From positions 4,287,752-4,351,751 of the forward strand of contig NC_005085.1 in assembly GCF_000007705.1 (NCBI RefSeq): a DNA stretch of 64,000 nucleotides. Direction: 5' to 3'. Positions 43,989 through 55,719 of the stretch are shown one piece after another. Origin of the DNA: Chromobacterium violaceum ATCC 12472. Lineage in GTDB: Bacteria > Pseudomonadota > Gammaproteobacteria > Burkholderiales > Chromobacteriaceae. Under the pieces are notes generated by a model. The model was not told the origin of the DNA and ran no database searches. It saw only the letters and a list, made by a program, of their open reading frames with translations. The stretch's first letter is position 1. Each line of letters opens with the position of its first letter. A program made the position numbers and the translations under genes.

Positions 43989-44591
43989 TTACTTGCGCAT
44001 CGCCTTTTCGGACGGCGTCAGCGAATCGATGAAGGACTGGCGCTGGAAGATGCGCTCGGCGTACTTCAGGATGGGCGCGGCGCTCTTGCCCAGATCGATG
44101 TTGTAATGCTCCAGGCGCCACATCAGCGGCGCGATGGCCACGTCGATCATCGAGAAATCGTCGCCCAGCATGAATTTCTGCTTGGAGAAGATCGGGGCGA
44201 TGGTGGTCAGGCCGTCGCGGATGGCTTCGCGCGCCTTGGTCGCTTCCTTGCCGGTGGCGCCGGCTTCCAGCGTCTTCACGTGGATGAACAGCTCGTTCTC
44301 GAAACGGTACAGGAACAGGCGGGCGCGGGCGCGCATCACCGGATCGGCCGGCATCAGCTGCGGGTGCGGGAAACGCTCGTCGATGTATTCGTTGATGATG
44401 TTGGACTCGTGCAGGATCAGGTCGCGCTCCACCAGAACCGGCACTTCGTTGTACGGGTTCATCACAGCCAGGTCTTCCGGCTTGTTATGGATATCCACAT
44501 CGATGATTTCGAAATCCATTCCCTTTTCGAAGAGCACGATACGGCAGCGCTGGCTGAACGGGCAGGTGATTCCGGAGTAGAGGGTCATCAT
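43989..44591 (-). CDS. sspA: Stringent starvation protein A
   Basis: SspA, a glutathione-S-transferase-fold protein that binds RNA polymerase and supports growth under starvation and acid stress. It is 200 residues. The N-terminal thioredoxin-like region (SGITCPFSQRCRIVLFEKGM) and FEIIDVDIHNKPEDL are typical, and the PHP-like surface region lies near residue 80. The start is 44591 or 44588 (two adjacent ATGs). The petABC genes lie upstream on the same strand, as usual in betaproteobacteria. Confidence 0.95.
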   Translation of the reverse strand: MMTLYSGITCPFSQRCRIVLFEKGMDFEIIDVDIHNKPEDLAVMNPYNEVPVLVERDLILHESNIINEYIDERFPHPQLMPADPVMRARARLFLYRFENELFIHVKTLEAGATGKEATKAREAIRDGLTTIAPIFSKQKFMLGDDFSMIDVAIAPLMWRLEHYNIDLGKSAAPILKYAERIFQRQSFIDSLTPSEKAMRK

Positions 44592-44693
44592 GGCGGAGAA
44601 AATCCTTGACTAGCTTAATGAATGGATGCAGCAGCGCATTGTAGCACTCTCAACCGTCCCCTTCCAGTTTTTCAGCACAACATCATGATTATT

Positions 44694-44722
44694 AAAGAAA
44701 AAGGCGGAATTTCTTCCGCCTT
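44694..44722 (-). terminator. Terminator of petABC
   Basis: Stem AAGGCGGAA / TTCCGCCTT with a 4-base loop at 44701-44722 and a T-rich tail on the minus strand. It lies 20 bases after the petC stop. Confidence 0.88.
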
Positions 44723-44742
44723 TTCTCAGGAGTGCCCGCGCG

Positions 44743-45507
44743 TCAATGCACGTCGCGCCAGTATTCCTTCTTCAACAGGTAGACCAGCGGGAACAGCAGC
44801 AGGCCGAGGAACATCACCACCACGTAGCCGATCTGCTGGCGCTTCACCGCGGCGGGTTCGCCGATGTAGACCAGGAAGTTGGTCAGGTCGCGCATGCGGC
44901 GGTCGAACTCGGCGGTGTTGGCCTTGCCGTTTTCCAGCTTGGTCAGCGTGCCGGCCTTGACCAGTTCGAGCTTGTGCTCCTCGTGGCCCTCGGCGTTCTT
45001 CACCGTCTTCAGCTCCTGCTCGCCCTGCCATTCCCAGAAGATGTGCGGCATGCCCACCTTGTCGAACACCAGGTTGTTCCAGCCGGTCGGACGCGACGGA
45101 TCGCGGTAGAAGCCGCGCAGATAGCTGTACAGGTAATCGGCGCCGCGGGAACGGGCGATCAGCGACAGGTCGGGCGGCGTGGCGCCGAACCAGGCCTTGG
45201 CATCCTGCTTGTTCATCGCGATGTTCATCGGGTCGCCGATCTTGGCGCCTTCCGGCATCAGGTCGGCCTTGATCTGCTCCTCGCTCAGGCCGATGTCCTC
45301 CAGCCGGTTGTAGCGCATCATGCTGGCCGAGTGGCAGGAGAGGCAGTAGTTGGCGAAGATCTGCGCGCCGCGCTGCAGGCTCTCGGTGTCCTGGATGTCG
45401 ATGTTCGCCTTGTCGAGCGCGGGACCGCCCTCGTTGGCGAAGACCGGCATCGCGAAGGGCAGCGCCAGCGCCGCGGCGGCGATCAGGTGACGGATCTTGT
45501 TGTTCAT
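44743..45507 (-). CDS. petC: Cytochrome c1 of the bc1 complex
   Basis: A 254-residue cytochrome c1 with signal peptide ending VFA near residue 24, heme motif CLSCH at 55-59 and a C-terminal membrane anchor (about 226-245, YVVVMFLGLLLFPLVYLL). The Met ligand is likely in the MPEGAKIGDPM region. It passes electrons from the Rieske protein to soluble cytochromes. The ATG at 45507 starts the signal peptide; the longer open frame overlaps petB and is not used. Confidence 0.96.
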   Translation of the reverse strand: MNNKIRHLIAAAALALPFAMPVFANEGGPALDKANIDIQDTESLQRGAQIFANYCLSCHSASMMRYNRLEDIGLSEEQIKADLMPEGAKIGDPMNIAMNKQDAKAWFGATPPDLSLIARSRGADYLYSYLRGFYRDPSRPTGWNNLVFDKVGMPHIFWEWQGEQELKTVKNAEGHEEHKLELVKAGTLTKLENGKANTAEFDRRMRDLTNFLVYIGEPAAVKRQQIGYVVVMFLGLLLFPLVYLLKKEYWRDVH

Positions 45508-45524
45508 TTTCCTTATCCCCTTGC

Positions 45525-46868
45525 TTACACGTTCATGGCGAACAGCGCGGCCAGGAACACGGTCAGCGCCACCATGGCCACGAACTGGATCTGGCGCTTG
45601 GCGTTGGTGTCGGTCACGCGCTCCGGCACCGGGACGCTGCCCACGTCGTTCTTGGTATAGAACGGCATGCCCAGGAAGAAGGCGAAGTAGATCACCGAGA
45701 AGATCTGCGAGATCAGCGTGCGCACTTCGGTCGGCGGCATCGCGCCCAGGATGCCCAGGCCGATGAACGCGGCGATGAACAGCACCAGCGCGATCTTGAA
45801 CTTGGGACCGCGGTAGCGGATGGACTTGATCGGCGAGCGGTCCAGCCACGGCAGGAAAGCGATCAGCACCACGGCCGCCCCCATCGCCAGCACGCCCCAC
45901 ACCTGGGTGCCGGCGAACGACGGCACCGCGCGCAGAATCGCGTAGAACGGGGTGAAGTACCACACCGGGGCGATGTGCGGCGGCGTCTTCAACGGGTCTG
46001 CCTGGTCGAAGTTCGGATGTTCCAGGAAGTAGCCGCCCATTTCCGGCAGGAAGAACACGATCACCGAGAACACGATCATGAACACCACCACGCCGAGGAT
46101 GTCCTTGATGGTGTAGTACGGGTGGGAGTAGATGCCGTCCAGGTACAGGCCGGTATTCGGGTCCTTGGGCTGCTTCTTGATCTCCACGCCGTCCGGGTTG
46201 TTGGAGCCCACCTCGTGCAGCGCCATCAGGTGGGCCACCACCAGCGCCAGCAGCACCAGCGGCACCGCGATCACGTGCAGCGCGAAGAAGCGGTTCAGCG
46301 TGGCGTCGGACACCACGTAGTCGCCGCGGATCCACACCGACAGGTCGGGGCCGATCACCGGAATGGAGCCGAACAGATTGACGATCACCTGGGCGCCCCA
46401 GAACGACATCTGGCCCCAGGGCAGCAGGTAGCCCATGAAGGCCTCGGCCATCAGGCACAGGAAGATCAGCGTGCCGAACACCCAGACCAGCTCGCGCGGC
46501 TGCTTGTACGATCCGTAGATCAGGCCGCGGAACATGTGCAGGTAAACCACGACGAAGAACATCGAGGCGCCTGTGGAGTGCATGTAGCGGATGATCCAGC
46601 CGCCTGCCACGTCGCGCATGATGTACTCGACCGAGGCGAAGGCGACCGGGATGCCGGCGGCGTTCAGGGTGCCGTCCGGCTTGTAGTTCATGGTCAGGAA
46701 GATGCCGGTGACGATCTGCAGCACCAGCACCAGCATGGCCAGCGAACCGAAGAAGTACCAGAAGTTGAAATTCTTGGGCGCGACGTACTTGCCCCATTGG
46801 CTTTCCCACAGCGCGGTCAGCGGGAATCGCGCGTCCACCCAGTTAAGCAGCTTTTGTGCCTTGCTCAT
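45525..46868 (-). CDS. petB: Cytochrome b of the bc1 complex
   Basis: A 447-residue cytochrome b with eight membrane helices that carry hemes bL and bH and the two quinone sites. Visible are GWIIRYMHSTGASMFFVVVY (helix B with its His), AEAFMGYLLPWGQMSFWGA (about 141-159) and the Qo-site PEWY equivalent, which here reads APVWYFTPFYA. Lies between petA and petC. Confidence 0.97.
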   Translation of the reverse strand: MSKAQKLLNWVDARFPLTALWESQWGKYVAPKNFNFWYFFGSLAMLVLVLQIVTGIFLTMNYKPDGTLNAAGIPVAFASVEYIMRDVAGGWIIRYMHSTGASMFFVVVYLHMFRGLIYGSYKQPRELVWVFGTLIFLCLMAEAFMGYLLPWGQMSFWGAQVIVNLFGSIPVIGPDLSVWIRGDYVVSDATLNRFFALHVIAVPLVLLALVVAHLMALHEVGSNNPDGVEIKKQPKDPNTGLYLDGIYSHPYYTIKDILGVVVFMIVFSVIVFFLPEMGGYFLEHPNFDQADPLKTPPHIAPVWYFTPFYAILRAVPSFAGTQVWGVLAMGAAVVLIAFLPWLDRSPIKSIRYRGPKFKIALVLFIAAFIGLGILGAMPPTEVRTLISQIFSVIYFAFFLGMPFYTKNDVGSVPVPERVTDTNAKRQIQFVAMVALTVFLAALFAMNV

Positions 46869-46882
46869 TTTTCGCCCTCAGC

Positions 46883-47467
46883 TTATTTGTCGTCGCCAAT
46901 CAGCAGGCGGGTGTCGGACAGATACTTGTGCGGGGGGATTTCCAGGTTCTTCGGCGCCGGCACCCCCTTGAACACGCGGGCGGCCAGGTCGAACTTGGAA
47001 CCGTGGCAGGGGCAGTAGAAGCCTCCCAGCCAGTCCGGCCCCAGGTCGGCGGGCGCCAGGTCGGGCCGGAAGGTCGGCGAACAGCCCAGATGGGTGCAGA
47101 TGCCGACCGCCACCAGGAATTGCGGCTTGATGGAGCGATGCTCGTTCTGGCAGTACTTGGGCTGCTGCTCGACTTCTGATTGGGGATCCACCAGCTTGGG
47201 ATCGTTCTTGGGCAGGTTCTTGATCTGCTCCGGGGTGCGGCTGAGAATCCACACCGGCTTGCCGCGCCATTCGACGTTGATCTTTTGGCCGGCTTCGATC
47301 TTGCCGATGTCGACCTCGACCGGCGCCCCCGCGGCCTTCGCCCTCTCGGACGGGAAAAAGCTCATGAAAAATGGCGTGGCCGCGCCGACTACCGCAACAC
47401 CCCCAACAGCGCTGGAAGCGATCGTCAAAAAGCGACGCCGCCCCGTATCGACTTGTTGTTCACTCAT
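46883..47467 (-). CDS. petA: Rieske iron-sulfur protein of the bc1 complex
   Basis: A 194-residue Rieske protein with an uncleaved N-terminal anchor and Tat motif GRRRFLT (10-16), which fits export after cluster insertion. The 2Fe-2S ligands are C124 and H126 in CTHLGC and C152 and H155 in CPCHGSKFD. The ATG at 47467 has AGGA at good distance; in-frame starts at 47476 and 47482 are less likely. First gene of petABC. Confidence 0.97.
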   Translation of the reverse strand: MSEQQVDTGRRRFLTIASSAVGGVAVVGAATPFFMSFFPSERAKAAGAPVEVDIGKIEAGQKINVEWRGKPVWILSRTPEQIKNLPKNDPKLVDPQSEVEQQPKYCQNEHRSIKPQFLVAVGICTHLGCSPTFRPDLAPADLGPDWLGGFYCPCHGSKFDLAARVFKGVPAPKNLEIPPHKYLSDTRLLIGDDK

Positions 47468-47581
47468 TACAGTCATCCTCAATCGTGGAAATCGAGCCCT
47501 AAACCGCAGGATTTTACCCGATTACTAGTAGGGACTTGAAGCTTCTATGCAAATAAATTGATCGAGACGCCAGCAACTTGC

Positions 47582-48328
47582 TTAAACCGGATTGGAAACA
47601 TCAATAAATTCGACATTTATGCCAGAGACTTGCGCCAAATGCTCTCCTAGTGCCTTGATGCCAAAGCGTTCAGTGGCATGATGTCCCGCTGCGATGAATG
47701 CGACATCGCTTTCCATCGCCATGTGGTAATTCTGTTCCGATGCCTCGCCGGTGATGAAAACGTCAACGCCGAGCGCGATCGCATCGGCGAAAAAACCCTG
47801 CGCGCCGCCGGTGCACCAGGCCACCCTGCGCACCGGTCGGTCCGGCCGCCCCAGCAGCTGGGCCGTCCGCCCCAGCGCGCCGGACACGTGGTCGGCGAAC
47901 GCCGCGGCATCGCCGCCTCCCGCCCAGCCCCCATGCCAGAGCAGGCCCTGCTCTCCGGCCTGCCCGGCCGGCTCCAGCCCCAACACCTTGCCCAATTGCG
48001 CGTTGTTCCCCAATTCCAGGTGGCCGTCCAGCGGCAGGTGGTAGGCCAGCAGGCTGATGTCGTGCTGCAGCAAGGCGCGGATGCGCAGCTTCTTCATGCC
48101 GCAGATGCGCGCGTCCTCGCCCTTCCAGAAATAACCGTGGTGCACCAGGATGGCGTCCGCGCCGCGCGCCGCCGCCGCGTCGATCAAGGCCTGCGACGCC
48201 GTCACCCCCGTCACCACCTTGTTGATTTCTTCCTTTCCCTCCACCTGCAGGCCGTTGGGCGCATAGTCCTTGTAGCGCCACGGCTCCAGACAGGCATCCA
48301 GAATATTCCGTACGTCATGAATCTGCAT
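47582..48328 (-). CDS. Nif3-like dinuclear metal-centre protein
   Basis: A 248-residue protein of the Nif3/YbgI (DUF34) family, which folds into a toroidal hexamer with a two-metal site. The ligand motif [11 protein letters not shown] near residue 60 and the late [17 protein letters not shown] near 214-230 are both present. Its biochemical role is not settled; GTP cyclohydrolase-like functions have been suggested for relatives. ATGs at 48337 and 48328 are both possible; 48328 has the better distance to a GAGGAA motif. It lies 114 bases upstream of petA on the same strand and is often found with petABC in this group. Confidence 0.92.
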   Translation of the reverse strand: MQIHDVRNILDACLEPWRYKDYAPNGLQVEGKEEINKVVTGVTASQALIDAAAARGADAILVHHGYFWKGEDARICGMKKLRIRALLQHDISLLAYHLPLDGHLELGNNAQLGKVLGLEPAGQAGEQGLLWHGGWAGGGDAAAFADHVSGALGRTAQLLGRPDRPVRRVAWCTGGAQGFFADAIALGVDVFITGEASEQNYHMAMESDVAFIAAGHHATERFGIKALGEHLAQVSGINVEFIDVSNPV

Positions 48329-48337
48329 GGTTTTCAT

Positions 48338-48665
48338 TTCCTCAATATCGATTACCGGCGCGGCTTTGTCATCATCAGCGGCGATTTGGCTTTATTGCGC
48401 GCGCCCGCCGCTCAATTTTTGCCGGATGTTTTCAAAAACTATAAAATCGGCAAGCCTGCGCGCACCTCAAGTTTTTGCGCCAGGCATGGGCCATCTCACT
48501 GTCCAGGCATGCGATACGCCTGAACCCATCACGGTGTGTCCTGGCAGGTGGCGCTCAGCGCCAACGCTATCGCTTTTGCCGGCATCCCCGCAGTGCCCGG
48601 CGGTGCCTAATACCGGGTTTCACGGCCGCAAGACAGCGGCGATCCCGATCATACAGGAAGCTTCC
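48338..48665 (+). other. Upstream region of rmlBDAC
   Basis: A 328-base gap between the divergent Nif3 gene and rmlB. A possible rmlB promoter is noted separately. No JUMPstart/ops element was found, and no short gene with a ribosome-binding site. Confidence 0.5.
48418..48445 (+). promoter_or_regulatory. Possible promoter of rmlBDAC
   Basis: TTTGCC (48418-48423) and TATAAA (48440-48445) with a 16-base spacer, in an AT-rich patch 220 bases before rmlB. The -35 is poor, so the call is tentative. Confidence 0.4.
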
Positions 48666-49724
48666 ATGACCATTCTCGTTACCGGCGGCGCCGGCTTCAT
48701 CGGCGGCAACTTCGTTCTCGACTGGCTAGCAGAACGGGAAGAGACTGTCATCAATCTGGATGCGCTGACTTACGCCGGCAATCTGGAAACCCTGCACACG
48801 GTCAGGACCAAGCCCAACCATGTTTTCACGCATGGCGATATCGGCGACCGGAAACTGGTCGCCGAGTTGCTGCGCACCCATCGCCCTCGCGCCATTGTCA
48901 ACTTCGCCGCGGAAAGCCACGTCGACCGCTCGATACACGGACCCGGCGACTTCATCCAGACCAATATCGTCGGCACCTTCAATCTGCTGGAGTGCGCGCG
49001 CGAATACTGGAGCGGACTGGAAGGCGGCGATCGCGAAGCCTTCCGCTTCCTGCACGTTTCCACCGACGAGGTATATGGCACCCTGCGCGCGGAGGATGCT
49101 CCGTTCTCGGAAACCAACCGCTACGAGCCGAATAGCCCCTATTCCGCCTCCAAGGCCGCCTCGGACCACCTGGTGCGCGCCTGGCACCACACCTACGGCC
49201 TGCCAGTGCTGACCACCAACTGCAGCAATAATTACGGCCCCTATCACTTCCCGGAAAAGCTGATTCCGCTGGTCATCCTGAACGCCCTCGCCGGCAAGCC
49301 GCTGCCGATCTACGGCGACGGCCAGCAGGTGCGCGACTGGCTCTACGTCAAGGACCACTGCAGCGCGATCCGCCGCGTGCTGGAAGCCGGCAAGCTCGGC
49401 GAAACCTATAATGTCGGCGGCTGGAACGAAAAAACCAATCTCGAGGTAGTCAACACCATCTGCGGCATTCTGGACCAGTTGAGGCCCCGCGCGGATGGCA
49501 GGCCCTACCGCGAGCAGATCCACTTCGTCTCCGACCGGCCCGGCCACGACCGCCGCTATGCGATCGACGCCCGCAAGCTGGAGCGGGAACTGGGATGGAA
49601 GCCCGCCGAAACTTTCGACAGCGGCATCCGCAAGACCATTGAATGGTATCTGGGCAATCCAAACTGGATCGAACACGTCAGCAACGGCAGCTACCGCGAC
49701 TGGCTGGACAAGCACTACGGATGA
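48666..49724 (+). CDS. rmlB: dTDP-glucose 4,6-dehydratase
   Basis: RmlB makes dTDP-4-keto-6-deoxyglucose, the second step of dTDP-L-rhamnose synthesis. It is 352 residues, of the extended SDR family: NAD motif GGAGFIGG (7-14), catalytic STDEVYG, and [11 protein letters not shown] with the Tyr-Lys pair. The ATG at 48666 gives the family start [11 protein letters not shown]. The stop overlaps rmlD. A truncated second copy of this gene start lies at 55626. Confidence 0.97.
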   Translation: MTILVTGGAGFIGGNFVLDWLAEREETVINLDALTYAGNLETLHTVRTKPNHVFTHGDIGDRKLVAELLRTHRPRAIVNFAAESHVDRSIHGPGDFIQTNIVGTFNLLECAREYWSGLEGGDREAFRFLHVSTDEVYGTLRAEDAPFSETNRYEPNSPYSASKAASDHLVRAWHHTYGLPVLTTNCSNNYGPYHFPEKLIPLVILNALAGKPLPIYGDGQQVRDWLYVKDHCSAIRRVLEAGKLGETYNVGGWNEKTNLEVVNTICGILDQLRPRADGRPYREQIHFVSDRPGHDRRYAIDARKLERELGWKPAETFDSGIRKTIEWYLGNPNWIEHVSNGSYRDWLDKHYG

Positions 49725-50653
49725 TGACCATGCCCCGCATACTGATAACCGGCAAAAACGGCCAGGTCGGCCACGAATTGCTGCGCGCGCTGGCGCCGCT
49801 GGGCGAGCTGATCGCCACCGACAGGCGGGAGCTGGACCTCACGTGGGACGACGCGCGCATCGAGCAGGCGCTGGACCAGCATGGGCCCGACATCATCGTC
49901 AACCCGGCCGCCTATACCGCGGTCGACAAGGCGGAAAGCGACGAGGCAACGGCGCACGCCGTCAACGCCTGCGCGGTCGGCGTCATCGCGCGCTGGACCG
50001 CCCGCCATGGCGCGTTGCTTGTCCACTACTCCACCGACTACGTGTTCAGCGGAGACGGCGAACGCCCCTGGCGGGAAGACGACGCAACCGGCCCGCAATC
50101 GGTATATGGACGCAGCAAGCTGGCGGGCGAAGAAGCCATCCGGCATGCCGCGCCTCGCCACCTGATACTCCGCACCAGCTGGGTTTTCGGCGCGCATGGC
50201 GCCAATTTCCTGAAAACCATGCTGAAGCTGGGACAGGAACGGGATTCGCTCAAGGTCGTCAACGACCAGATCGGCGCGCCAGCCTCCGCCGCCATGATCG
50301 CCGACGTCAGCGCCGAACTGATTCGCCGCTACCTGGCCGCCCCCTCCGGCTTCGCCTTTGGAACCTACCATCTGGCGCCCCGGGGGGAAACCAGCTGGCA
50401 CGGCTATGCAAGCTATCTGCTGCAGCGAGCCGCGTCCTACGGACTACCACTGAAAATCGATCCCGCAAACATCCAGGGCATTCCCAGCAGCGACTATCCG
50501 CTGCCAGCCAAGCGCCCAGCCAACTCCAGGCTGAGTTGCGACAAGCTGAAAAGCGCTTTCGGCATCGAGCTGCCGGAATGGAGAAGCGGCGTGGACCAGG
50601 TGCTGGCTCAATTGCTCCCCACCTACGACAGCGGTGCCCCAGCCCGGGAATGA
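49721..50653 (+). CDS. rmlD: dTDP-4-dehydrorhamnose reductase
   Basis: RmlD catalyses the last step to dTDP-L-rhamnose with NAD(P)H. It is about 310 residues; Rossmann start [26 protein letters not shown] (catalytic Thr/Asp region) and [12 protein letters not shown] with the Tyr-x3-Lys pair. Several ATGs (49721, 49724, 49730) are possible; 49721 gives an ATGA overlap with rmlB. It ends with an ATGA overlap onto a short in-frame extension of rmlA. Confidence 0.95.
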   Translation: MMTMPRILITGKNGQVGHELLRALAPLGELIATDRRELDLTWDDARIEQALDQHGPDIIVNPAAYTAVDKAESDEATAHAVNACAVGVIARWTARHGALLVHYSTDYVFSGDGERPWREDDATGPQSVYGRSKLAGEEAIRHAAPRHLILRTSWVFGAHGANFLKTMLKLGQERDSLKVVNDQIGAPASAAMIADVSAELIRRYLAAPSGFAFGTYHLAPRGETSWHGYASYLLQRAASYGLPLKIDPANIQGIPSSDYPLPAKRPANSRLSCDKLKSAFGIELPEWRSGVDQVLAQLLPTYDSGAPARE

Positions 50654-50670
50654 CCACAGGAAATCTGGCA

Positions 50671-51543
50671 ATGAAACGAAAAGGCATCATTCTGGCCGGA
50701 GGCTCCGGCACCCGGCTCTACCCGGCCACCATCGCCGTCAGCAAGCAATTGCTGCCGATCTACGACAAGCCGATGATCTATTACCCGCTGACGACGCTGA
50801 TGCTGGCCGGCATTCAGGACATCCTGATCATCTCCACGCCGCAGGACACGCCCCGCTTCCAGCAACTGCTGGGAGACGGCAGTCAATGGGGGATCAATCT
50901 GCAATACGCGGTCCAACCCAGTCCGGACGGCCTGGCCCAGGCCTTCCTGATCGGCGAGCGCTTCATCGACGGGTCACCGTCTGCGCTGGTGCTCGGCGAC
51001 AACATCTTCTACGGCCATGAATTTTCCGGTCTGCTGCAGGCGGCCAATATCCAGACCTCCGGCGCGACCGTCTTCGCCTACCGGGTCAGCGACCCCGAAC
51101 GCTACGGCGTGGTGGAGTTCGACCAGCAAGGCTGCGCCCTGAGCATCGAAGAGAAACCCGCCCAGCCCAAATCGCACTACGCGGTGACCGGCCTGTACTT
51201 CTACGACTCGCAGGTGGTAGACATCGCGAAGCGCATCAAGCCCTCGCCCCGAGGCGAACTGGAAATCACCGACGTCAACAATATTTACCTGCAACAGCAG
51301 CAGTTGAACGTGCAGACCATGGGGCGCGGCTATGCCTGGCTGGATACCGGCACCCATGAATCGTTGCTGGAGGCCGGCCAGTTCATCGCCACCATAGAGA
51401 ACCGCCAGGGACAAAAGGTGGCCTGCCCCGAGGAGATCGCCTTCCGCAACGGCTGGATAGACGAAGCCCAGGTACGCCAGCTGGCCCAGCCCTTGCAGAA
51501 AACCGGCTACGGCCGCTATCTGCTGGCGATGCTCAGCAACTGA
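50671..51543 (+). CDS. rmlA: Glucose-1-phosphate thymidylyltransferase
   Basis: RmlA makes dTDP-glucose from glucose-1-phosphate and dTTP and is feedback-inhibited by dTDP-rhamnose. It is 290 residues with the nucleotidyltransferase start [15 protein letters not shown] and the active-site region [13 protein letters not shown] near 109. Later motifs are [20 protein letters not shown] (about 160-179) and [13 protein letters not shown]. The ATG at 50671 has AGGA at 9 bases; an upstream ATG at 50650 would add seven residues. Confidence 0.97.
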   Translation: MKRKGIILAGGSGTRLYPATIAVSKQLLPIYDKPMIYYPLTTLMLAGIQDILIISTPQDTPRFQQLLGDGSQWGINLQYAVQPSPDGLAQAFLIGERFIDGSPSALVLGDNIFYGHEFSGLLQAANIQTSGATVFAYRVSDPERYGVVEFDQQGCALSIEEKPAQPKSHYAVTGLYFYDSQVVDIAKRIKPSPRGELEITDVNNIYLQQQQLNVQTMGRGYAWLDTGTHESLLEAGQFIATIENRQGQKVACPEEIAFRNGWIDEAQVRQLAQPLQKTGYGRYLLAMLSN

Positions 51544-51573
51544 CACCCTACACGAACAGAACAAAGACAAGCG

Positions 51574-52116
51574 ATGAAAGTCATTGATACCGAGATCTCC
51601 GCGGTCAAGATCATCGAGCCCCAGATATTTGGCGATGAGCGCGGTTTTTTCTTCGAAAGCTTCAATCAGCAGCGTTTCGAACAGGCTGTCGGCCATGCGG
51701 TCGACTTCGTGCAGGACAACCACAGCCGCTCCGGCAAAAATGTCCTGCGCGGGCTGCACTACCAGCTCGATCCGCATCCGCAGGGAAAGCTGGTGCGCGT
51801 CGTGTCAGGCGCAGTATTCGACGTCGCAGTCGACATCCGTCCCGGTTCCGAGACCTTCGGCCAATGGGTCGGAGTAGAGCTCAGCGCCGCCAACAAGCGT
51901 CAGCTGTGGATTCCCGCCGGCTTCGCCCACGGCTTCCTCACGCTGAGCGACGATGTGGAGTTCCTGTACAAGACCACCGATTACTGGCATCCGGAGCTGG
52001 AACGCACCCTCGCCTGGGATGACCCGGACCTGGCAATCGCCTGGCCGCTGAGCGACGCGCCGACGCTGTCAGCCAAGGACCAGACCGGCGCCTCCTTCTC
52101 CTCGCTGCCGCGCTGA
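51574..52116 (+). CDS. rmlC: dTDP-4-dehydrorhamnose 3,5-epimerase
   Basis: RmlC, 180 residues, a cupin epimerase. The motif ESFNQQRFEQAVG (about 29-41), then VLRGLHYQLDPHPQGKLVRV (about 57-76, with the catalytic His) and GFAHGFLTLSD are family signatures. It completes the rmlBDAC set; the order B-D-A-C is common. It ends at a terminator before the convergent groEL. Confidence 0.97.
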   Translation: MKVIDTEISAVKIIEPQIFGDERGFFFESFNQQRFEQAVGHAVDFVQDNHSRSGKNVLRGLHYQLDPHPQGKLVRVVSGAVFDVAVDIRPGSETFGQWVGVELSAANKRQLWIPAGFAHGFLTLSDDVEFLYKTTDYWHPELERTLAWDDPDLAIAWPLSDAPTLSAKDQTGASFSSLPR

Positions 52117-52133
52117 AGCCATTTCTGAAATGC

Positions 52134-52168
52134 AAACAGCCCCGCAGGCATAAGCCGCGGGGCTGTTT
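52134..52168. terminator. Bidirectional terminator between rmlC and groEL
   Basis: Stem AAACAGCCCCGC / GCGGGGCTGTTT (12 bp) with an 11-base loop; short T-rich tails on both sides. It serves the convergent rmlC and groEL genes. Confidence 0.8.
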
Positions 52169-52210
52169 GTTTGGGCAGGCATGCGAACATGCCCGCCTGA
52201 CCGGCTCGAT

Positions 52211-54186
<1,976 letters not shown>

Positions 54187-54253
54187 TGATCTCTCCTATT
54201 ACATTGGCTGTTGAGAGTTGAACATCAGGTATGTGTAGGTTGCGGTCGAAGGC

Positions 54254-54280
54254 TTAGCACTCGACCATTGCGAGTGCTAA
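54254..54280 (-). promoter_or_regulatory. CIRCE operator (HrcA site) of groESL
   Basis: Perfect TTAGCACTC-N9-GAGTGCTAA inverted repeat, 68 bases before groES. It predicts repression by HrcA, which is not in the window. Confidence 0.96.
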
Positions 54281-54309
54281 TGATAGGGATGCGAGTGGTG
54301 ATTTTCAAG
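54280..54309 (-). promoter_or_regulatory. groESL promoter
   Basis: On the minus strand TTGAAA (54303-54308), a 17-base spacer and TATCAT (54280-54285), directly abutting CIRCE. The same stretch also reads CTTGAAA-N14-CCCTATCAT, close to the sigma-32 consensus, so dual vegetative and heat-shock use is plausible. Confidence 0.75.
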
Positions 54310-54354
54310 AGCCTGTACCAGCAATTTTCTGCAGGCTCTCATGTGAAGATCAGA

Positions 54355-55458
54355 TCAGTTACGCATAGACTTGCGCAGCAACATCCAACGCGGCGTACGG
54401 AATCGGATGATCATCCGGTACAAGTACACATAGGTAATCATGAAAATAAGGACGAAACACATCAATACTACTGTATTGTCCCAAAACAACATAGCAGGCA
54501 CTACGGACACAGAAGATAGCGCCCAGAGGTAGGGAGAGGTTAGGCTATTACGCATGGTCATGTGATCAACATCCTTACTCCCTACCATCCAGCGTACCAG
54601 GCGCATATAAATTAACTGATGTAGGTGCAGAGCATCAGGATAACCGACCCGGCGCCCTTGCAGGAACTTACGACGATAAATCGAGAACAAGGTCTCAAAC
54701 ACCGGATATATCACGCATAGCAGCGGAAACCATGGCGATACCTGCGGATGACGTGCCACCAGCAACACTGACATTTCGGCGATCATGAAGCCTACCAAGT
54801 AGGCACCACCATCGCCCGCAAAGATCAATCCTCGCGGGAAATTCCAAAACAAGAAGCCCGCAATCGCCCCCACCATGGCAAAACAAACACCCATCAACGC
54901 AACATCCTGCATCTTGAACGCTACATACGCGATTGCCAGAAGAATGAAAATAGACACTACACCAGACAAGCCATTGTAGCCATCGATGATGTTGACCGCA
55001 TGCGCCACACCACCAACCGCTACCATAGTCAACACAAGGGACAGCATCCAGAACCGTGACAACAAGGCGTCCACGAAAGGAAGGTCCAAATGCCACACAC
55101 CAGCCCCCAGCATGAAATAGCCCAAAATTGCTGCAACGAAAGTAGCCAGCAGCCTTGGCAACGGCCCCACTTTCTTTGTCACATCCTCAAGCATCCCCGC
55201 AGCAAAAGCCGGCAACGCCACCACCAATAGCAACAGCGACAAAACATCCTTCTGTAGCCAAGCCAACAAACCGCACCCAGCAACCAAACCGGCAGCAATC
55301 GGTACCCCACCGATACGCGGCACCGGGCGAGCGTGGAACTTCTGCACCCCCCCAAGATCATGGTCTGCCGAAAAGCTCTCGTGCAAATGTGCGAAGTGGA
55401 TCAGGCACATACCGACGAGTAAAGATAAAAATGTAGCCAACAATAGAATCTGTAACAT
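54355..55458 (-). CDS. Polyprenyl-phosphate sugar-1-phosphate transferase (WecA/WbpL type)
   Basis: A 367-residue inner-membrane protein of the MraY/WecA family with about ten membrane spans. It loads the first sugar phosphate on undecaprenyl phosphate to begin an O-antigen or other surface glycan. The motifs HARPVPRIGG (about 43-52), NIIDGYNGLSG (about 155-165), FAGDGGAYLVGF (about 211-222) and the cytosolic YRRKFLQGRRVGYPDALHLH (about 262-281) are present. The Asp pair of MraY/WecA reads DGYNG here. The ATG at 55458 is preferred to a TTG at 55473. Sugar specificity (GlcNAc, FucNAc, QuiNAc) cannot be read off. Confidence 0.9.
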   Translation of the reverse strand: MLQILLLATFLSLLVGMCLIHFAHLHESFSADHDLGGVQKFHARPVPRIGGVPIAAGLVAGCGLLAWLQKDVLSLLLLVVALPAFAAGMLEDVTKKVGPLPRLLATFVAAILGYFMLGAGVWHLDLPFVDALLSRFWMLSLVLTMVAVGGVAHAVNIIDGYNGLSGVVSIFILLAIAYVAFKMQDVALMGVCFAMVGAIAGFLFWNFPRGLIFAGDGGAYLVGFMIAEMSVLLVARHPQVSPWFPLLCVIYPVFETLFSIYRRKFLQGRRVGYPDALHLHQLIYMRLVRWMVGSKDVDHMTMRNSLTSPYLWALSSVSVVPAMLFWDNTVVLMCFVLIFMITYVYLYRMIIRFRTPRWMLLRKSMRN

Positions 55459-55625
55459 TAAGCTTCTCTTCAATATTTGATGATGCCGATATTTTAGTAC
55501 CGTCCGACGGCAACAAAACTTGACTTGTCATTGTAAACCTCATGCAATTTTCAAGCCACTGCTTTCATGTAACCATATCTAAGCATTATCGCTTTTGATG
55601 CATCATACATAATACCGGACTCATC

Positions 55626-55719
55626 ATGACTATTCTCGTAACCGGAAAAATAGGCGTCATTGACGGCGATTTCGTGCTCAACTGGCTCGCGAGTAGCGGC
55701 AAAACCGTAGTCAACCTAA
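55626..55719 (+). pseudogene. Truncated rmlB start (second copy)
   Basis: An ATG followed by 31 codons that align with the start of rmlB: MTILVTG at the N-terminus, then GDFVLNWLA in place of GNFVLDWLA, then TVVNL in place of TVINL. The nucleotide motif GGAGFIG has decayed to KIGVID. The match stops exactly where the IS5-family element begins at 55720. Without the rest of the enzyme it cannot be functional. It marks an older rml locus next to the wec genes. Confidence 0.85.

Noticed and set aside
48500..48665. Possible JUMPstart/ops element before rmlB
   Set aside because: GGCGCTCAGCGCC-like repeats are present, but the ops core GGCGGTAGCGTG is absent.
54308..54339. Terminator after the WecA/WbpL-type gene
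   Set aside because: An 8-bp stem with a 16-base loop is present but is followed by only a short T-rich stretch and overlaps the groES -35, so the evidence is weak.
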